Origin: Kibdelosporangium persicum
Lineage (GTDB): Bacteria > Actinomycetota > Actinomycetes > Mycobacteriales > Pseudonocardiaceae
Assembly (NCBI RefSeq): GCF_013280595.1
Contig: NZ_JAAATY010000005.1
Span: 248,001 to 312,000, forward strand
DNA: 64,000 nt
Direction of reading: 5' to 3'
Part shown: positions 34,297 through 44,300 of the stretch, piece by piece
Numbering within the stretch: position 1 is the stretch's first letter
Layout: each line of letters starts with the position of its first letter
Position numbers and translations under genes: made by a program
The notes under the pieces: generated by a model
The model's input: the letters and a program-made list of their open reading frames with translations, nothing else
The model's database searches: none
What the model was told of the DNA's origin: nothing

Positions 34297-36132
34297 ATGG
34301 TCCAGCGTTACGTGATGTCGATCGACCAGGGCACCACGTCGACCCGGTGCATCCTGTTCGACGCGCGGGGCAGGCTGGTGTCGGTGGTGCAGCGTGAGCA
34401 CCACCAGCACTTCCCCCGGCCGGGCTGGGTGGAGCACGACGCGACCGAGATCTGGCGCAACGTCACCAGGATCGTTCCCGACGCGCTGGCCCAGGCCGGG
34501 GTCGGCGCCGGCCAGGTGGTCGGCCTGGGCATCGCCAACCAGCGGGAGACGACCGTGCTGTGGGACCGGCGGACGGGTGCGCCGGTCAGCCGGGCGATCG
34601 TCTGGCAGGACACCCGCACCGACCAGATGATCGAGTACCTGTCGCGTGAACCGGCCGCCAAGCGGGTCCGTGAGCTGTGCGGGCTGCCGCTGACCACGTA
34701 CTTCTCGGCCCCCAAGATCCGCTGGCTGCTGCAGAGCACGCCGGGCCTTCAAGAGCGCGCCGAGCGGGGCGAGGTGCTGTTCGGCACCATCGAGAGCTGG
34801 CTGATCTGGAACCTCACCGGCGGGTTGCACGTGACCGACGTGACGAACGCCAGCCGGACGATGCTGATGAACCTGCGCACCCTGTCGTGGGACAACGAAC
34901 TGCTGGAGTTCTTCGACATCCCGCGCGCGATGCTGCCAGAGATCCGATCGTCCACAGAGGTCTACGGCACCACGACGACGGTCGTGCCGGGCATCCGGAT
35001 CGCGGCGGCGCTGGGCGATCAGCAGGCGGCGTTGTTCGGCCAGACCTGCTTCGCCCCCGGCGAGGCGAAGTGCACGTACGGAACGGGCAGTTTCCTGCTG
35101 CTCAACACCGGGCAGAACCTGGTGCTGAGCAAGCACGGGATGCTGACGACGGTCGGGTTCAAGATCGGCGACGAGCCCGCGGTGTACGCGCTGGAAGGCT
35201 CGATCGCGGTGACGGGCTCACTCGTGCAGTGGTTCCGCGACGGCCTGGAGCTGATCAGCAGCGCGCCGGAGATCGAAACGCTCGCGCGCACGGTCGAGGA
35301 CAACGGCGGCTGCTACATCGTGCCCGCCTTCTCCGGGCTTTTCGCGCCGCACTGGCACAGCGAGGCACGCGGTGTGATCGCCGGGCTGACGTCGTACATC
35401 ACCAAGGGACATCTGGCTCGCGCGGTGCTGGAGGCGACCGGCTGGCAGACCCGTGAGGTGGTCGACGCGATGAACGCCGATTCGGGCCTGGCTCTGTCCA
35501 CTTTGAAGGTCGACGGCGGGATGACCGCGGACAACCTGCTCATGCAGTTCATCGCGGACGTCCTGGACGTGCCCGTGGTCCGGCCGATGGTCGCCGAGAC
35601 GGTGTCGCTGGGCGCGGCGTACGCGGCGGGCCTGTCCGTCGGCTACTGGCCTGACCTCGAAGGGCTGCGCCGCAACTGGCACCGCGCGGGCCAGTGGCTG
35701 CCCGCGATGGCACCGTCCCGGAGGGACACCGAGTACGCGCAGTGGCGTCAGGCGGTGGAGCTGACGTTCGGCTGGATGCGTCCGAGCACGAACACCGCGC
35801 GTCCACCGAGGACTGACCTGATCGAGGTCATCCTCGACGACCACCGGCAGATCGAGCACCTGCTGCGTGAACTGCGCAACGAGGATGCCGACCGGACTTC
35901 ACTGCTGGCCGAGCTCTCGGCGGTGCTCACCGCACACTTCACCGCCACCGAACGAATCCTGCACAAGCGAGTCGGCATCGACGTGACCGCATTGTCCGAA
36001 GAGGACCTGGAAGACGCCGTCAACGCCCACATCCGTGACGAGGAACGGCTCCTTCTCAACGAGCTCCGCCGCTCACTGTCCCCATCGGACCGCACCGCGC
36101 TGGGGCGAGCGTTCCGGCACCTGTCCTCATGA
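34297..36132 (+). CDS. Glycerol kinase fused to a C-terminal hemerythrin-like (HHE) domain
   Basis: 611 residues. Residues 1 to about 500 are a complete glycerol kinase: [71 protein letters not shown] and [20 protein letters not shown]. From about 506 a four-helix domain follows that resembles HHE cation-binding proteins: [16 protein letters not shown] (His516, His521), [16 protein letters not shown] (His547, Glu552, His556) and [16 protein letters not shown] (His578, Glu582). These could bind a di-iron centre, making the kinase responsive to oxygen, redox state or iron; that is inference. It lies directly after the glycerol regulator. The last 6 bp overlap the convergent LysR gene. Confidence 0.88.
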   Translation: MVQRYVMSIDQGTTSTRCILFDARGRLVSVVQREHHQHFPRPGWVEHDATEIWRNVTRIVPDALAQAGVGAGQVVGLGIANQRETTVLWDRRTGAPVSRAIVWQDTRTDQMIEYLSREPAAKRVRELCGLPLTTYFSAPKIRWLLQSTPGLQERAERGEVLFGTIESWLIWNLTGGLHVTDVTNASRTMLMNLRTLSWDNELLEFFDIPRAMLPEIRSSTEVYGTTTTVVPGIRIAAALGDQQAALFGQTCFAPGEAKCTYGTGSFLLLNTGQNLVLSKHGMLTTVGFKIGDEPAVYALEGSIAVTGSLVQWFRDGLELISSAPEIETLARTVEDNGGCYIVPAFSGLFAPHWHSEARGVIAGLTSYITKGHLARAVLEATGWQTREVVDAMNADSGLALSTLKVDGGMTADNLLMQFIADVLDVPVVRPMVAETVSLGAAYAAGLSVGYWPDLEGLRRNWHRAGQWLPAMAPSRRDTEYAQWRQAVELTFGWMRPSTNTARPPRTDLIEVILDDHRQIEHLLRELRNEDADRTSLLAELSAVLTAHFTATERILHKRVGIDVTALSEEDLEDAVNAHIRDEERLLLNELRRSLSPSDRTALGRAFRHLSS

Positions 36133-37038
36133 GGGCAACGGGAGACCGTCGGCGAAAAGCGTCCGGCAGTACCGCAGGAACACCTCAGCCCGTCGCGTCA
36201 ACCGACCGCCGCCCGCCCAGCCGAGCACTACGGGCGTAGTGGGCACGGTGTCCCGCACCGGACGTACCACGATCGGCAGTCCTTCCAGCGAAACCTCGAC
36301 TGGAGGTCGTTGTACGGCAAGCGAATAACCCAGTCCACGCGCGACGAGCGCACGAGCGAGGTCGAAACTGCCCACTCGGTGGGCGACGTGCATCTCCAGC
36401 CCCACGGCGTCGAACACCGCCTGGAAGTACCGTGCGCTCGGGGCGACGTCCAAGAGGATCAACGGTTCGTCAGCGACTTCCTTCAGTGCGACCGTTTTCC
36501 GTTTGCTCAACCGATGCCCGGCGCTGAGCAGCACGCTCGGTCGCTGGTCGTAGAGAACCTCGGTCCCGATCCCGGGCCGTAGCTCCTGCTGGTAGAGAAA
36601 CGCCAGTTCACAAGTGCCGTCGAGGAGGAGGGCCTGGAGGTCCGGCAGGGTGCCTTCGACGAACTCGACGTCGACTTCCGGGTGCTCGGCACGAAAACCC
36701 GCGATCGCGGCCGGCAGGTGCAATGGCGCGATGGGGGCGTAACACCCGATGCGCAGCCGCCCGGCCAGCTCACGTCCCAGCCTCCGCGCACCGGCGCCAA
36801 GCTCCGACACGGCGCCCAGGACACGACGCGCCTCGGCCACGACGTGGCGTCCGGCCTCGGTCAAGGCGGTGCCACGCTTGGGGCCCCGGATGACCAACCG
36901 GACATCGAGTACGCGCTCCAGCTCCGAGACCGCAAGCGAAACAGCCGACTGGGAGACGTGACAGCGCGCCGCGGCGGCCGTCATCCCGCCCGTGTCAGCG
37001 ATGGCGACCAGGTATTCGAGCTGGCGCAACGAAGGCAT
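36127..37038 (-). CDS. LysR-family transcriptional regulator (OxyR/CatM-like layout)
   Basis: 303 residues. [23 protein letters not shown], then [20 protein letters not shown], then [20 protein letters not shown]. The effector domain is standard ([32 protein letters not shown]). It is divergent from the nitroreductase with 70 bp between starts, which is the classical LysR-target arrangement, so that gene is its likely target. A TCGGTTTTCCGA palindrome lies between them. It overlaps the end of the fused glycerol kinase gene by 6 bp. Confidence 0.87.
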   Translation of the reverse strand: MPSLRQLEYLVAIADTGGMTAAAARCHVSQSAVSLAVSELERVLDVRLVIRGPKRGTALTEAGRHVVAEARRVLGAVSELGAGARRLGRELAGRLRIGCYAPIAPLHLPAAIAGFRAEHPEVDVEFVEGTLPDLQALLLDGTCELAFLYQQELRPGIGTEVLYDQRPSVLLSAGHRLSKRKTVALKEVADEPLILLDVAPSARYFQAVFDAVGLEMHVAHRVGSFDLARALVARGLGYSLAVQRPPVEVSLEGLPIVVRPVRDTVPTTPVVLGWAGGGRLTRRAEVFLRYCRTLFADGLPLPS

Positions 37039-37059
37039 GAGCGGAGCTTATGGGATTCT

Positions 37060-37071
37060 TCGGTTTTCCGA
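37060..37071. promoter_or_regulatory. Possible LysR box between lysR and the nitroreductase gene
   Basis: TCGG-TTTT-CCGA is a perfect short palindrome 22 bp before the lysR start and 38 bp before the nitroreductase start, and fits the T-N11-A rule loosely. Weak evidence taken alone. Confidence 0.35.
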
Positions 37072-37108
37072 GCTGGACTGATGGATTGCCGCGTGTCATG
37101 GTCGGATC

Positions 37109-37819
37109 GTGCCGTCGCGAACCCATGCCTATCCGTTCATCCCGTACACGCCGGACCGCGTCCCGGCGGCCGAAGGACTGCGCAGAGGCGCGGATTTCCA
37201 CCGGCTGATGGACCAACGCCGGTCAGTACGCTGGTTCTCGCCAGACCCGGTGCCATTCGAGGCGATCGAGACCGCGGTCAGGACCGCCAACACCGCCCCG
37301 AGCGGAGCACATCACCAGCCGTGGACGTTCGTCGCGACGAACGATCGTGGACTGAAACACCGCGTACGGCAAGCCGCGGAGGCGGAGGAACGGAAGTTCT
37401 ACCACGACCGTAGCGTCCCGCAGTGGCACGCCGCGCTCGCCCGCCTGGAAACCAACGAGGACAAGGAGTTCCTCGACACAGCACCATGGCTCGTCGTGGC
37501 GTTCGCACAGAAGAGCACGCCCATGCCGGACGGCAGCCTGCGCAAGAACTACTACGTCTCGGAAAGCATCGGAATCGCATGCGGCTTCTTCATCGCCGCC
37601 CTGCACACCATGGGTCTGGCCACGTTGACCCACACACCGAGCCCGATGTCCTTCCTCACCGAACTGTTCGGCCGCCCGAGCACCGAACGCCCGTACGTCC
37701 TCTTCCCCGTCGGCTACCCCGCGGAGGACTGCGAAGTGCCTGACCTCCAACGAAAGCCGCTCTCCGAGGCACTCGTCGTCCACCAGGGACCGAACTCCCA
37801 CGCGACCAACAGCGCGTAA
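37109..37819 (+). CDS. Nitroreductase / iodotyrosine-deiodinase-like flavoprotein
   Basis: 236 residues from GTG 37109. FMN-binding and dimer motifs: FHRLMDQRRSVRWFSPDPVP, then NTAPSGAHHQPWTFVATNDR, then NYYVSESIGIACGFFIAALH and MGLATLTHTPSPMSFLTELF. The SGAHHQPW block and the overall length are closer to the iodotyrosine deiodinase/BluB-side subgroup of nitroreductases than to NfsA/NfsB. Likely a FMN enzyme reducing nitro, quinone or halogenated aromatics with NAD(P)H. It is divergent from a LysR regulator, suggesting induction by an aromatic compound. Confidence 0.88.
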   Translation: MPSRTHAYPFIPYTPDRVPAAEGLRRGADFHRLMDQRRSVRWFSPDPVPFEAIETAVRTANTAPSGAHHQPWTFVATNDRGLKHRVRQAAEAEERKFYHDRSVPQWHAALARLETNEDKEFLDTAPWLVVAFAQKSTPMPDGSLRKNYYVSESIGIACGFFIAALHTMGLATLTHTPSPMSFLTELFGRPSTERPYVLFPVGYPAEDCEVPDLQRKPLSEALVVHQGPNSHATNSA

Positions 37820-37845
37820 GCGACCGCCCCAGCGTAAGAAGCAGA

Positions 37846-39570
37846 CTAGTGGCCGAAGACCTGAAGATCCCAGAGCGAGTAGCCCCACTGAGTGGCACGC
37901 TGCGTACCTTCGACCCGAACGTAACGCGCAGAGCCGGAGACGATGACCTCGTCAATCCCGCCATCGCCGGCACTGGTGGTGTACGCGGTCGTCCAGGCCG
38001 AGCCGTCCGCGGAGAACTGGATCGCGTACGACTTGGCGTAAGCGGCCTCCCAGTTCAGCCGAACACGGCTGATGTCGTGCGAAGCACCGAGGTCGACGGC
38101 GATCCACTGTGGATCGGAGTGCACACTGCCCCACCGGGTCTGGTTGTCGCCGTCGACGGCGTTCGCACCCACGTGTGAACTGTCAGGCTCCACACTGGAC
38201 ACCGTGACCGGACGATCCCTGGCCAGGTCCTGATCGGACGGACCGCCGTCCTGGCGGACGCGGATGTTGCGGTAGCTGATGTCCAGGCCCGCGCCGTCGT
38301 TCTGGACGCCGACGTAACCGAAGGCGATGTCGCGCTGGCTCGTGTATTCGTTGATCTTCACGCCGTTGAGCCAGACCTCGACCAGCTGGCCGTGCACGGC
38401 GATCTCGTACGCGTTCCACTGGCCCGGCGGGTTCAGCACACTGTCGCGCAGTGCCCGGTCGGGGGCGCGGAAGCTGTAGACGCTCCCGGTCGTGCGGGTC
38501 GGATCGCCGTCGGTGGCGTCGATCTGGATCTCGTGCCCCGCGTTCACCGGCTTCCACGGATCTCCTTGCGGGTCAGGGAAACCGATGAACACGCCACCGT
38601 TGTCGTCGCCCGGCATCATCCAGTCGAGACGCAGTGAGTAGTAACCGAACCGCTGCACCGGGAACCACAGCAGGCCCATGCCGCCGTGGGACACCAGCGT
38701 GCCGTCGGTGAGGGTGAAGCCACCGGGACCGGCCTGCCGCCACCGGTCCAGGCTCGCCTGGCTGCCGTCGAAGATCGCGGTGTAGCCGGTCTCCGGGCGG
38801 CAGTCGGCGTTGCTCGCGCCGCCGGCGATCTGGATGCCGCCGAGCAGCATCCTGGTGAACGCCGGGTCCGAATAGGACTCGGCGGTGTGCCCGAGTCCGG
38901 TGTACCACGCGCGGCCGCCCTGGTACTCGTGGCACCAGGTGATGGGGTGGTCGCCCATGGTGCCGCCGCTGTACGACGATTCGTCGAGGCTCGCGAGAAC
39001 CCGGACGTTCGCCCGGGGATTGGCGCGGTAGTTGTACCACTCGTCGAGACGCGTCCAGGTCTGCGGCAGGTGCGAGGTCGAGACGTTGGACCGGTCCTCG
39101 ACCCTGATCCGCGCGGTCTGGTTCGCCGGGTGCGAATGGAAGTACGCGCCGACCAGCCCGCCGTACCACGCCCAGTCGTACTCGGTGTCGGCCGCGGCGT
39201 GGACACCGACGAACCCACCACCGGCTGCTACGTACTTCTCAAAAGCTGACTGCTGACTGGCATCCAGCACGTCACCGGTGGTCGACAGGAACACGACGGC
39301 CTGGAAGCGCATCAGGTTCGTCTCGGTGAACTGGTTCGCGTCGGCCGTGGCGGTGACGGTGAAACCGTTCTGCCGACCCAACTGGCGGACAGCCTCGACG
39401 CCCGCGGGGATCGACGGATGCTGATATCCGGCGGTCTTGTGGAACACCAGCACATGCCGCAACGGCACGTCGGCGGAGGCACTCGGCGCGATCACCAACG
39501 CCCCCAGCAGGGCGAGGACTGAAACGATTCCGTAGACGGCCCGGGACAGGCCACTGGACACAGCTCGCAC
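37846..39570 (-). CDS. Secreted ThuA - DUF1080 - F5/8C multidomain glycan-active protein
   Basis: 574 residues from GTG 39570, chosen because GGAGGA lies 6 bp upstream and a clean signal peptide follows (GIVSVLALLGALVIAPSASA); an ATG at 39621 in the same frame is less likely. Domains: ThuA-like glutamine-amidotransferase fold (about 38-250: VLVFHKTAGYQHPSIPAGVE, GGGFVGVHAAADTEYDWAWY); DUF1080/3-keto-glycoside-hydrolase-like lectin fold (about 262-435: GYTAIFDGSQASLDRWRQAG, DNGGVFIGFPDPQGDPWKPV); and a C-terminal discoidin/CBM32 domain (about 445-574). It should act outside the cell on plant or fungal polysaccharide-derived glycosides. An 83-bp repeat copy lies 74-157 bp upstream of the start. 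Confidence 0.9.
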   Translation of the reverse strand: MRAVSSGLSRAVYGIVSVLALLGALVIAPSASADVPLRHVLVFHKTAGYQHPSIPAGVEAVRQLGRQNGFTVTATADANQFTETNLMRFQAVVFLSTTGDVLDASQQSAFEKYVAAGGGFVGVHAAADTEYDWAWYGGLVGAYFHSHPANQTARIRVEDRSNVSTSHLPQTWTRLDEWYNYRANPRANVRVLASLDESSYSGGTMGDHPITWCHEYQGGRAWYTGLGHTAESYSDPAFTRMLLGGIQIAGGASNADCRPETGYTAIFDGSQASLDRWRQAGPGGFTLTDGTLVSHGGMGLLWFPVQRFGYYSLRLDWMMPGDDNGGVFIGFPDPQGDPWKPVNAGHEIQIDATDGDPTRTTGSVYSFRAPDRALRDSVLNPPGQWNAYEIAVHGQLVEVWLNGVKINEYTSQRDIAFGYVGVQNDGAGLDISYRNIRVRQDGGPSDQDLARDRPVTVSSVEPDSSHVGANAVDGDNQTRWGSVHSDPQWIAVDLGASHDISRVRLNWEAAYAKSYAIQFSADGSAWTTAYTTSAGDGGIDEVIVSGSARYVRVEGTQRATQWGYSLWDLQVFGH

Positions 39571-39643
39571 GACTCGTCCTCCCTCGCGCCGCCGCGATGC
39601 GACTCGACGAGCAGTGAACATCGGACGTCTGGACCTCGTCAAG

Positions 39644-39727
39644 GGAGCACAAGATCGACGGAACCACAAGAAGGGCCGTTTTCCGCCATCGATTGCTCCG
39701 ATGCGCGGATTGACGGACCAGGTCGAC
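39644..39727. repeat. 84-bp dispersed hairpin repeat, copy 1
   Basis: Nearly identical to 40771-40853. Its core folds: CCGCCATCG (39683-39691) pairs with CGATG-C-GCGG (39699-39708) with one bulge and a 7-nt loop. It lies in the leader of the ThuA gene and carries no ORF. No transposase is nearby. Confidence 0.85.
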
Positions 39728-39805
39728 GCCGGTGTCCACACCAGCCTGTCGATGCACCGTGGCTCGCCGCCCGACCTGCTGAGGCCGGTGAACGGTGACC
39801 GGGTT

Positions 39806-40165
39806 TCACGTCCCGGCGAGATATGTCCGGTTGATGTCGATGAGGTTGTCGAGCGCGGCCTTGGCGGCGATGAGACTGTCGATGTCGGATGACAACCGGT
39901 TCCGCTCGCGACTCATGATCGTGAGGGCCCGCTGAGCTTTGCGCCTGCTCGGCGCCGCCATGCAGGGAACCATCTCGGCAATGGTGGCACTGGACATGCC
40001 CGCGGCCAGAAAGGACCGGATGAGCCGGACTCGTTGGACGTGTTCCTCGTCGTAAAGACGTTGGCCCGCGGGAGAACGCGAGCTGACCAGCAAACCCTGG
40101 TCCTCGTAGTAACGCAGCAACCGACGGCTGACACCCGTCCGGGCCGACAGTTCACCGATCCGCAT
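39806..40165 (-). CDS. MerR-family transcriptional regulator
   Basis: 119 residues from ATG 40165 with AGGAG 8 bp upstream; the longer frame to 40192 is not needed. The HTH is typical: MRIGELSARTGVSRRLLRYY, then EDQGLLVSSRSPAGQRLYDE, then HVQRVRLIRSFLAAGMSSAT. A dimerisation helix (KAQRALTIMSRERNRLSSDI) follows. There is no metal-binding Cys pair at the C-terminus, so a small organic or redox ligand is more likely; one Cys is present in VPCMAAPS. It is divergent from an EthD-domain gene, with a palindrome between them. Confidence 0.88.
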   Translation of the reverse strand: MRIGELSARTGVSRRLLRYYEDQGLLVSSRSPAGQRLYDEEHVQRVRLIRSFLAAGMSSATIAEMVPCMAAPSRRKAQRALTIMSRERNRLSSDIDSLIAAKAALDNLIDINRTYLAGT

Positions 40166-40193
40166 CGTCACTCCTGTTGTGCGGTGGAACACA

Positions 40194-40226
40194 TAACCTT
40201 GCCCCTCACATCGATGTGAACGGTTA
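40194..40226. promoter_or_regulatory. Nested palindrome between merR and ethD, probable MerR operator
   Basis: TCACATCGATGTGA (40206-40219) is a perfect 14-bp palindrome, flanked by TAACC (40194-40198) and GGTTA (40222-40226). A TTGCCC / TACCGT pair with an over-long 20-bp spacer overlaps it, as in MerR-activated promoters. Confidence 0.6.
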
Positions 40227-40272
40227 CCGTGACTCTACCAACCTCTTTGCCGAGCAGGAGAAACAGCAGCCA

Positions 40273-40608
40273 GTGATCAAGTTCGCCTATCTGGTCAACC
40301 GCCGCGAGGGAATGTCCTTCGAGCAGTTCGTCGACTACCACCGAGGCCATCACGCGCCCCTGTTCACCTCCATTCCGGAGGCACAGCGGTATGTGAAGAA
40401 GTACACCGTCTCCCACCCGGTGCCGGCCGGGACCTACCCGAAACCGGCCTACGACGGCCTGACCGAGATCTGGTTCGAGAACTGGGAGGACCACAACGCG
40501 TTTTTCGCCTCCCAGAACTACCGGCAACTGGTCAATCCGGACGAGGCCGAGTTCATCGACATGGATTCGGTGGCGATCATGGTCACCGAGGAGACGACCG
40601 TGATCTGA
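40273..40608 (+). CDS. EthD-domain protein
   Basis: 111 residues from GTG 40273; the frame reaches back to 40177 through the operator region and that part is not coding. The dimeric alpha/beta-barrel EthD pattern is clear: KFAYLVNRREGMSFEQFVDY, then HRGHHAPLFTSIPEAQRYVK, and later YDGLTEIWFENWEDHNAFFA. EthD proteins were first seen with ether-degrading P450s and often accompany oxidative or polyketide-tailoring enzymes. None is present here, so the gene forms a two-gene unit with the divergent MerR regulator. Confidence 0.85.
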   Translation: MIKFAYLVNRREGMSFEQFVDYHRGHHAPLFTSIPEAQRYVKKYTVSHPVPAGTYPKPAYDGLTEIWFENWEDHNAFFASQNYRQLVNPDEAEFIDMDSVAIMVTEETTVI

Positions 40609-40709
40609 CCGCCACCGCGTGGGACGCGCTCCCGGCCTCGGGTCCGGAGCGAACTTCGTTCGGCCGGCCACGAAGAGGGATGCCTCCGCCCGCGTGGTCG
40701 GCATCGGGG

Positions 40710-40770
40710 CGCCGGTGCGTCAGCGGCGGGCGCGGACCGCCGCGAGTCATGTCCGGGCCGACGTCTCGAC
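40710..40770 (-). pseudogene. Decayed second copy of the aroF 3' end
   Basis: 40710-40743 is identical over 34 bp to 46272-46305, which covers the last codons and stop of the intact aroF and 10 bp beyond. 40741-40770 matches 46371-46400 (codons for VGPNMTRG) at about 26 of 30 positions. The 65 bp between these blocks in the intact gene are missing, with CCGC as microhomology at the junction. Same orientation as aroF, 5.5 kb away; the toxin operon lies between them. Confidence 0.8.
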
Positions 40771-40853
40771 GGAGCACAAGATCGACGGACTGACAAGAAG
40801 GGCCGTTTCCGCCATCGATTGCTCCGATGCGCGGATTGACCGATCAGGTCGAC
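40771..40853. repeat. 83-bp dispersed hairpin repeat, copy 2
   Basis: Nearly identical to 39644-39727. Stem CCGCCATCG (40809-40817) with CGATG-C-GCGG (40825-40834). It directly abuts the aroF remnant on one side and ends 34 bp before the immunity gene's stop on the other, so it may also serve as that operon's terminator. Confidence 0.85.
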
Positions 40854-40886
40854 CGAGAACCCGGCGAACCGTTCAGGGCCGGACCG

Positions 40887-41354
40887 TCAGGCGATGCGGA
40901 ACCGGCGTTGTACGTACGTGCCGAAGTCGTCGGCCAGGCGCTCCGGGCCGCCGCGGTCCGCGGCGCCGGGATCCCAGACGACCACCGGATATTCGCCGTC
41001 CGCGTCGGGCTGGGCGCTGTCGAGGGAGACGATGCCGCCCATCCCGTCGTACTCGATGATGAGCAGCTCAGGCGGGAACCGGTCGTCCGCACGCGTTTCC
41101 AGGGTTTGCGACACCGTGCCGAGCAACCGGTCGCCGCGGGCCGGGGTTCGGTAGACGCCGAGCAGCTCCACGCCATCCCCGTCGCAACTGCCCAGTTCGC
41201 TCAAGAACAGCCGGTACGACGGCGGGAACGTCGCCGCCAGCTCCGCTTCGGCGCGCTCGATGTCCTGGTCGCTCAGTCCGCCGGTGTAGTTGTACTCGTC
41301 GGGGTTGCCGCGCACACGCTCGACGAGTTCGCGCACCGAATCGACACCGCTCAT
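40887..41354 (-). CDS. SMI1/KNR4-family immunity protein
   Basis: 155 residues. The SMI1/KNR4 signature is present: LSDQDIERAEAELAATFPPS followed by YRLFLSELGSCDGDGVELLG, and later PELLIIEYDGMGGIVSLDSA and YPVVVWDPG. This superfamily supplies immunity proteins in many bacterial polymorphic toxin systems. Its ATG overlaps the stop of the RHS toxin gene (ATGA), so it is made together with the toxin and should bind the C-terminal nuclease domain in the cytosol. It is the last gene of the four-gene operon. Confidence 0.9.
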   Translation of the reverse strand: MSGVDSVRELVERVRGNPDEYNYTGGLSDQDIERAEAELAATFPPSYRLFLSELGSCDGDGVELLGVYRTPARGDRLLGTVSQTLETRADDRFPPELLIIEYDGMGGIVSLDSAQPDADGEYPVVVWDPGAADRGGPERLADDFGTYVQRRFRIA

Positions 41355-44300
41355 TTCTTAGGACACCACCCGAATCCCTTGGCCCGTTCCTTCCAGTATT
41401 CCTTCTTCCAGTCGGCGAAGGCATCCCGGTCGATCCCGCTCGGAATGTCCGTTCCCGCCTTCCAGTGCAACGTATTGTACGAACCGCTGCCCTGGTACGC
41501 GCCCTGAGCGAGGTGCATCGACTGGGTCACCTCGGCCAGCGGGCCGTCCTGTGTCTGCAGCATGTGGTGCACGTTGATCGGCTTGTCGTCGGGTCCCATC
41601 GGCGCGAGTCCCTGGATCATCCGCTTGAGGTTCGTGCGCCCGTACTTGTCCTCCGGGGAGACGTAGTTCGGGTCGATCAGATCGTCGCGCTGGTACACGC
41701 GTTGGCCGTTGTAGTCGACCGCCGACCAGAACTTGGTGAAGCCCAGTTGCAACGGCGTGAACGCGGACAGACCGAGCGGGTCGATCCACATCAGCGGGTT
41801 GTCGACGTACCGGTGCGGGTTCGTCGCGGGCCGCAGCCCGAACGGGTCGGGTGACAGATACGCGGCGATGTCCGCGTCGTAGTAGCGCGTCAGGTTGTAG
41901 TGCAGGCCTGTCTCGACGTCATGGTACTGACCGGGGAACCGCAGCGGACAGTCCACGCCCACGTCACCGGTCGCGAAACCCTTGCCCCAGAGGGTGGATG
42001 TTCGGCGCCATGCGATCCGGCCGTCGAGTGTCACCAGTTCGCTCGGCGTTCCGACAAGGTCGGTGACGATCGCGTAGAACCGACGGTCGACTTCCTCCTG
42101 GCTTTGCCAGGTCCGGTGCAGCTGCGTGGCGGCACGGTAGCTACCAGGCTCGTAGTCCCACGTCATCGCCTGCTGGGTCGCGCCCGAGATGGTGCGCTGC
42201 TCGGCGAGCGCGGCACCGTCCCAGCTGAACTCGACCGCTTCGACGATCGATCCGTCGGGGCCAAGGCGTGCTTTGCCGATCCGACGTCCAATTGCGTCGT
42301 AGCGATACGTCCACGACGTACCGTCGGGCGTCACGACACCGATCAGCCGATCGTCGAGGTCCCAGGTGTAACGCCATTCCTGCCGCTGACCGGACAACGT
42401 ACGTCGCAGCGCACGAACGACCCGGCCTTGCTCGTCGTAGTCATAGCTGAGCCGGCCTGCCTGCCGCACGAGCGTCCCCTGCGCCTGGCGGACGCCCTGA
42501 GTCATGTCATCCGGTGCCGGGTAGTTCGCTGCCACGAGATTGCCCATTGCGTCGTAGGCATACGTTTCATACCCGGCGGTGGCGTGCACAGCCGTGACTC
42601 GTCCAGCGGGATCCAGGTCGAACCGCCGATTGCCGCCCAGCTGATCCGTGATCTCAAGCGGCCGGCCGTCGGGGTGGTAGCGGTAGCCACGGGATTGCAG
42701 CCTGCGCTGCGGGCTGCCCGGAGTCACTCCCCATATCTCCTGGCTCACCAGTTGGTCGGCCGGATCCCACGTCTGGGCCAGCGAACCGAGGCCGAACGTC
42801 CGGTTGATCTCCCGCCCGGCCGCGTCGTGCTGGAACGACAGGACGCCGCCCGCGGTGGCCAGCGCTTCCGGCAACCCGACCTCGTCATAGGTCCACGTGG
42901 ACACCGCACCCGACGGCGTGACGCGACGAATACGTTGTCCAGCAAGGTCGTACGTGTGGCTGACCGTCCTGCCGTCGACGGTTTCCGCAACGATCCGGCC
43001 GACCAGATCGTAGGCATACTCCAGCACACTGCCCTGTGTGGCTGCTCGAATCGTTCGACCCGCTCTGTCGTACGCATACGTTGCAATCTGACCGTGGTCA
43101 GCAATGGTTCGTTCGACGCGCCCGACGACGTCACGCTCGTAACGCACGGTTTGACCGGTACCGGTTGTCCTTGCCACCAGCCGATTCGCCGCGTCATGGG
43201 AATACCGGAGTGTCCGATCGTTGAAGTCGGTCTCCTCGACCAGCCGACCGGCAGCATCGAACTCGTATCGCCACCGCAAACCGAGCGGATTGGTCACGCC
43301 GGTCAGCCGCAGCTCATGGTCATGCGTGAACTCGTACCGCGCACCGTCGGGGTCGGTCCGCGTCGCCGGTGTACCGAAAGGACCGTACGTGAATGCCGTC
43401 ACCAACCCGACCGGATTGCGGTACTCGATCATGTTGCCCTCGGCGTCGTAGCGCCACTCTTCGCGTGCGCCGTCGGCCGAGACGCGCCATAACCGCTGTC
43501 CCTCGATGCTCCACCCCAGACGCGTGATCGCCTGCAGTGGGTCGATGGTGGATGTGACCCGCCCGAAGGCATCACGCGTAAGCCGTGCCGTGTCGCCCCT
43601 CGCCGACGTGACACCGACGACAAGACCCGCGGGGTCGGTTTCGTAGCGTTCGACGCGACCGATCGGATCGGTACGTGCGATGCGATGTCCGCGTGAGTCG
43701 TACGTGTATGCGATCACCCCACCCATCGGGTCGGTAGCCGTGAGCAAGTTGCCCCGGTCGTCGTAGGTGTGTCGCCAGATCCCACCAACCGCAGCGACGA
43801 AGTGCACCGGACGGCGGTTCTCGTACTGGATCGTGACGCGGGAACCGTCCGGTTGCTCGATCTCGATCGGGTCGCCGTTGTCATCGAGCGTGTAGCGGAT
43901 CGTGTTTCCGAGCCCGTCGGTGTGGGCCAGAAGCCTGTGATAGCGGTCGTATTCCAGGCCGACCGCGTTGCCGAGCGGGTCGACCACTCGAACCAGGTGA
44001 TTATGTCGATCGTAGTGATACGTCGTGCTCTGCCCCAGAGCGTTGGTGACCGTGGTGACGCGATTCGTTGTGTCATAGGCGAACGTGGACGACAACTCGC
44101 CGTCCTGCCCGTATGCCCGAACCACACGACCATCCGCGCTGTACTCGTACGAGTACTGATAACCGTTGCGGTCGATCCACGCGGTAATTCGATTCGAGAA
44201 GTCGTATTCGTAGCGATACGGAATACCGGTCGAGTCCGTAATCGCCGTCAACCTGCCGCCCTCGTCGTATGCGTACTGCACCAACGGAATGCCGTCCGCG

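Noticed and set aside
40583-40777. 64-codon minus-strand ORF next to the EthD gene
   Set aside because: It is an aroF remnant read partly out of frame (VGPDMTRG, then shifted sequence), not a gene.
41900-43492. 530-codon open frame antisense to the RHS gene
   Set aside because: Opposite the YD repeats; composition is the mirror of the repeats with no domain.
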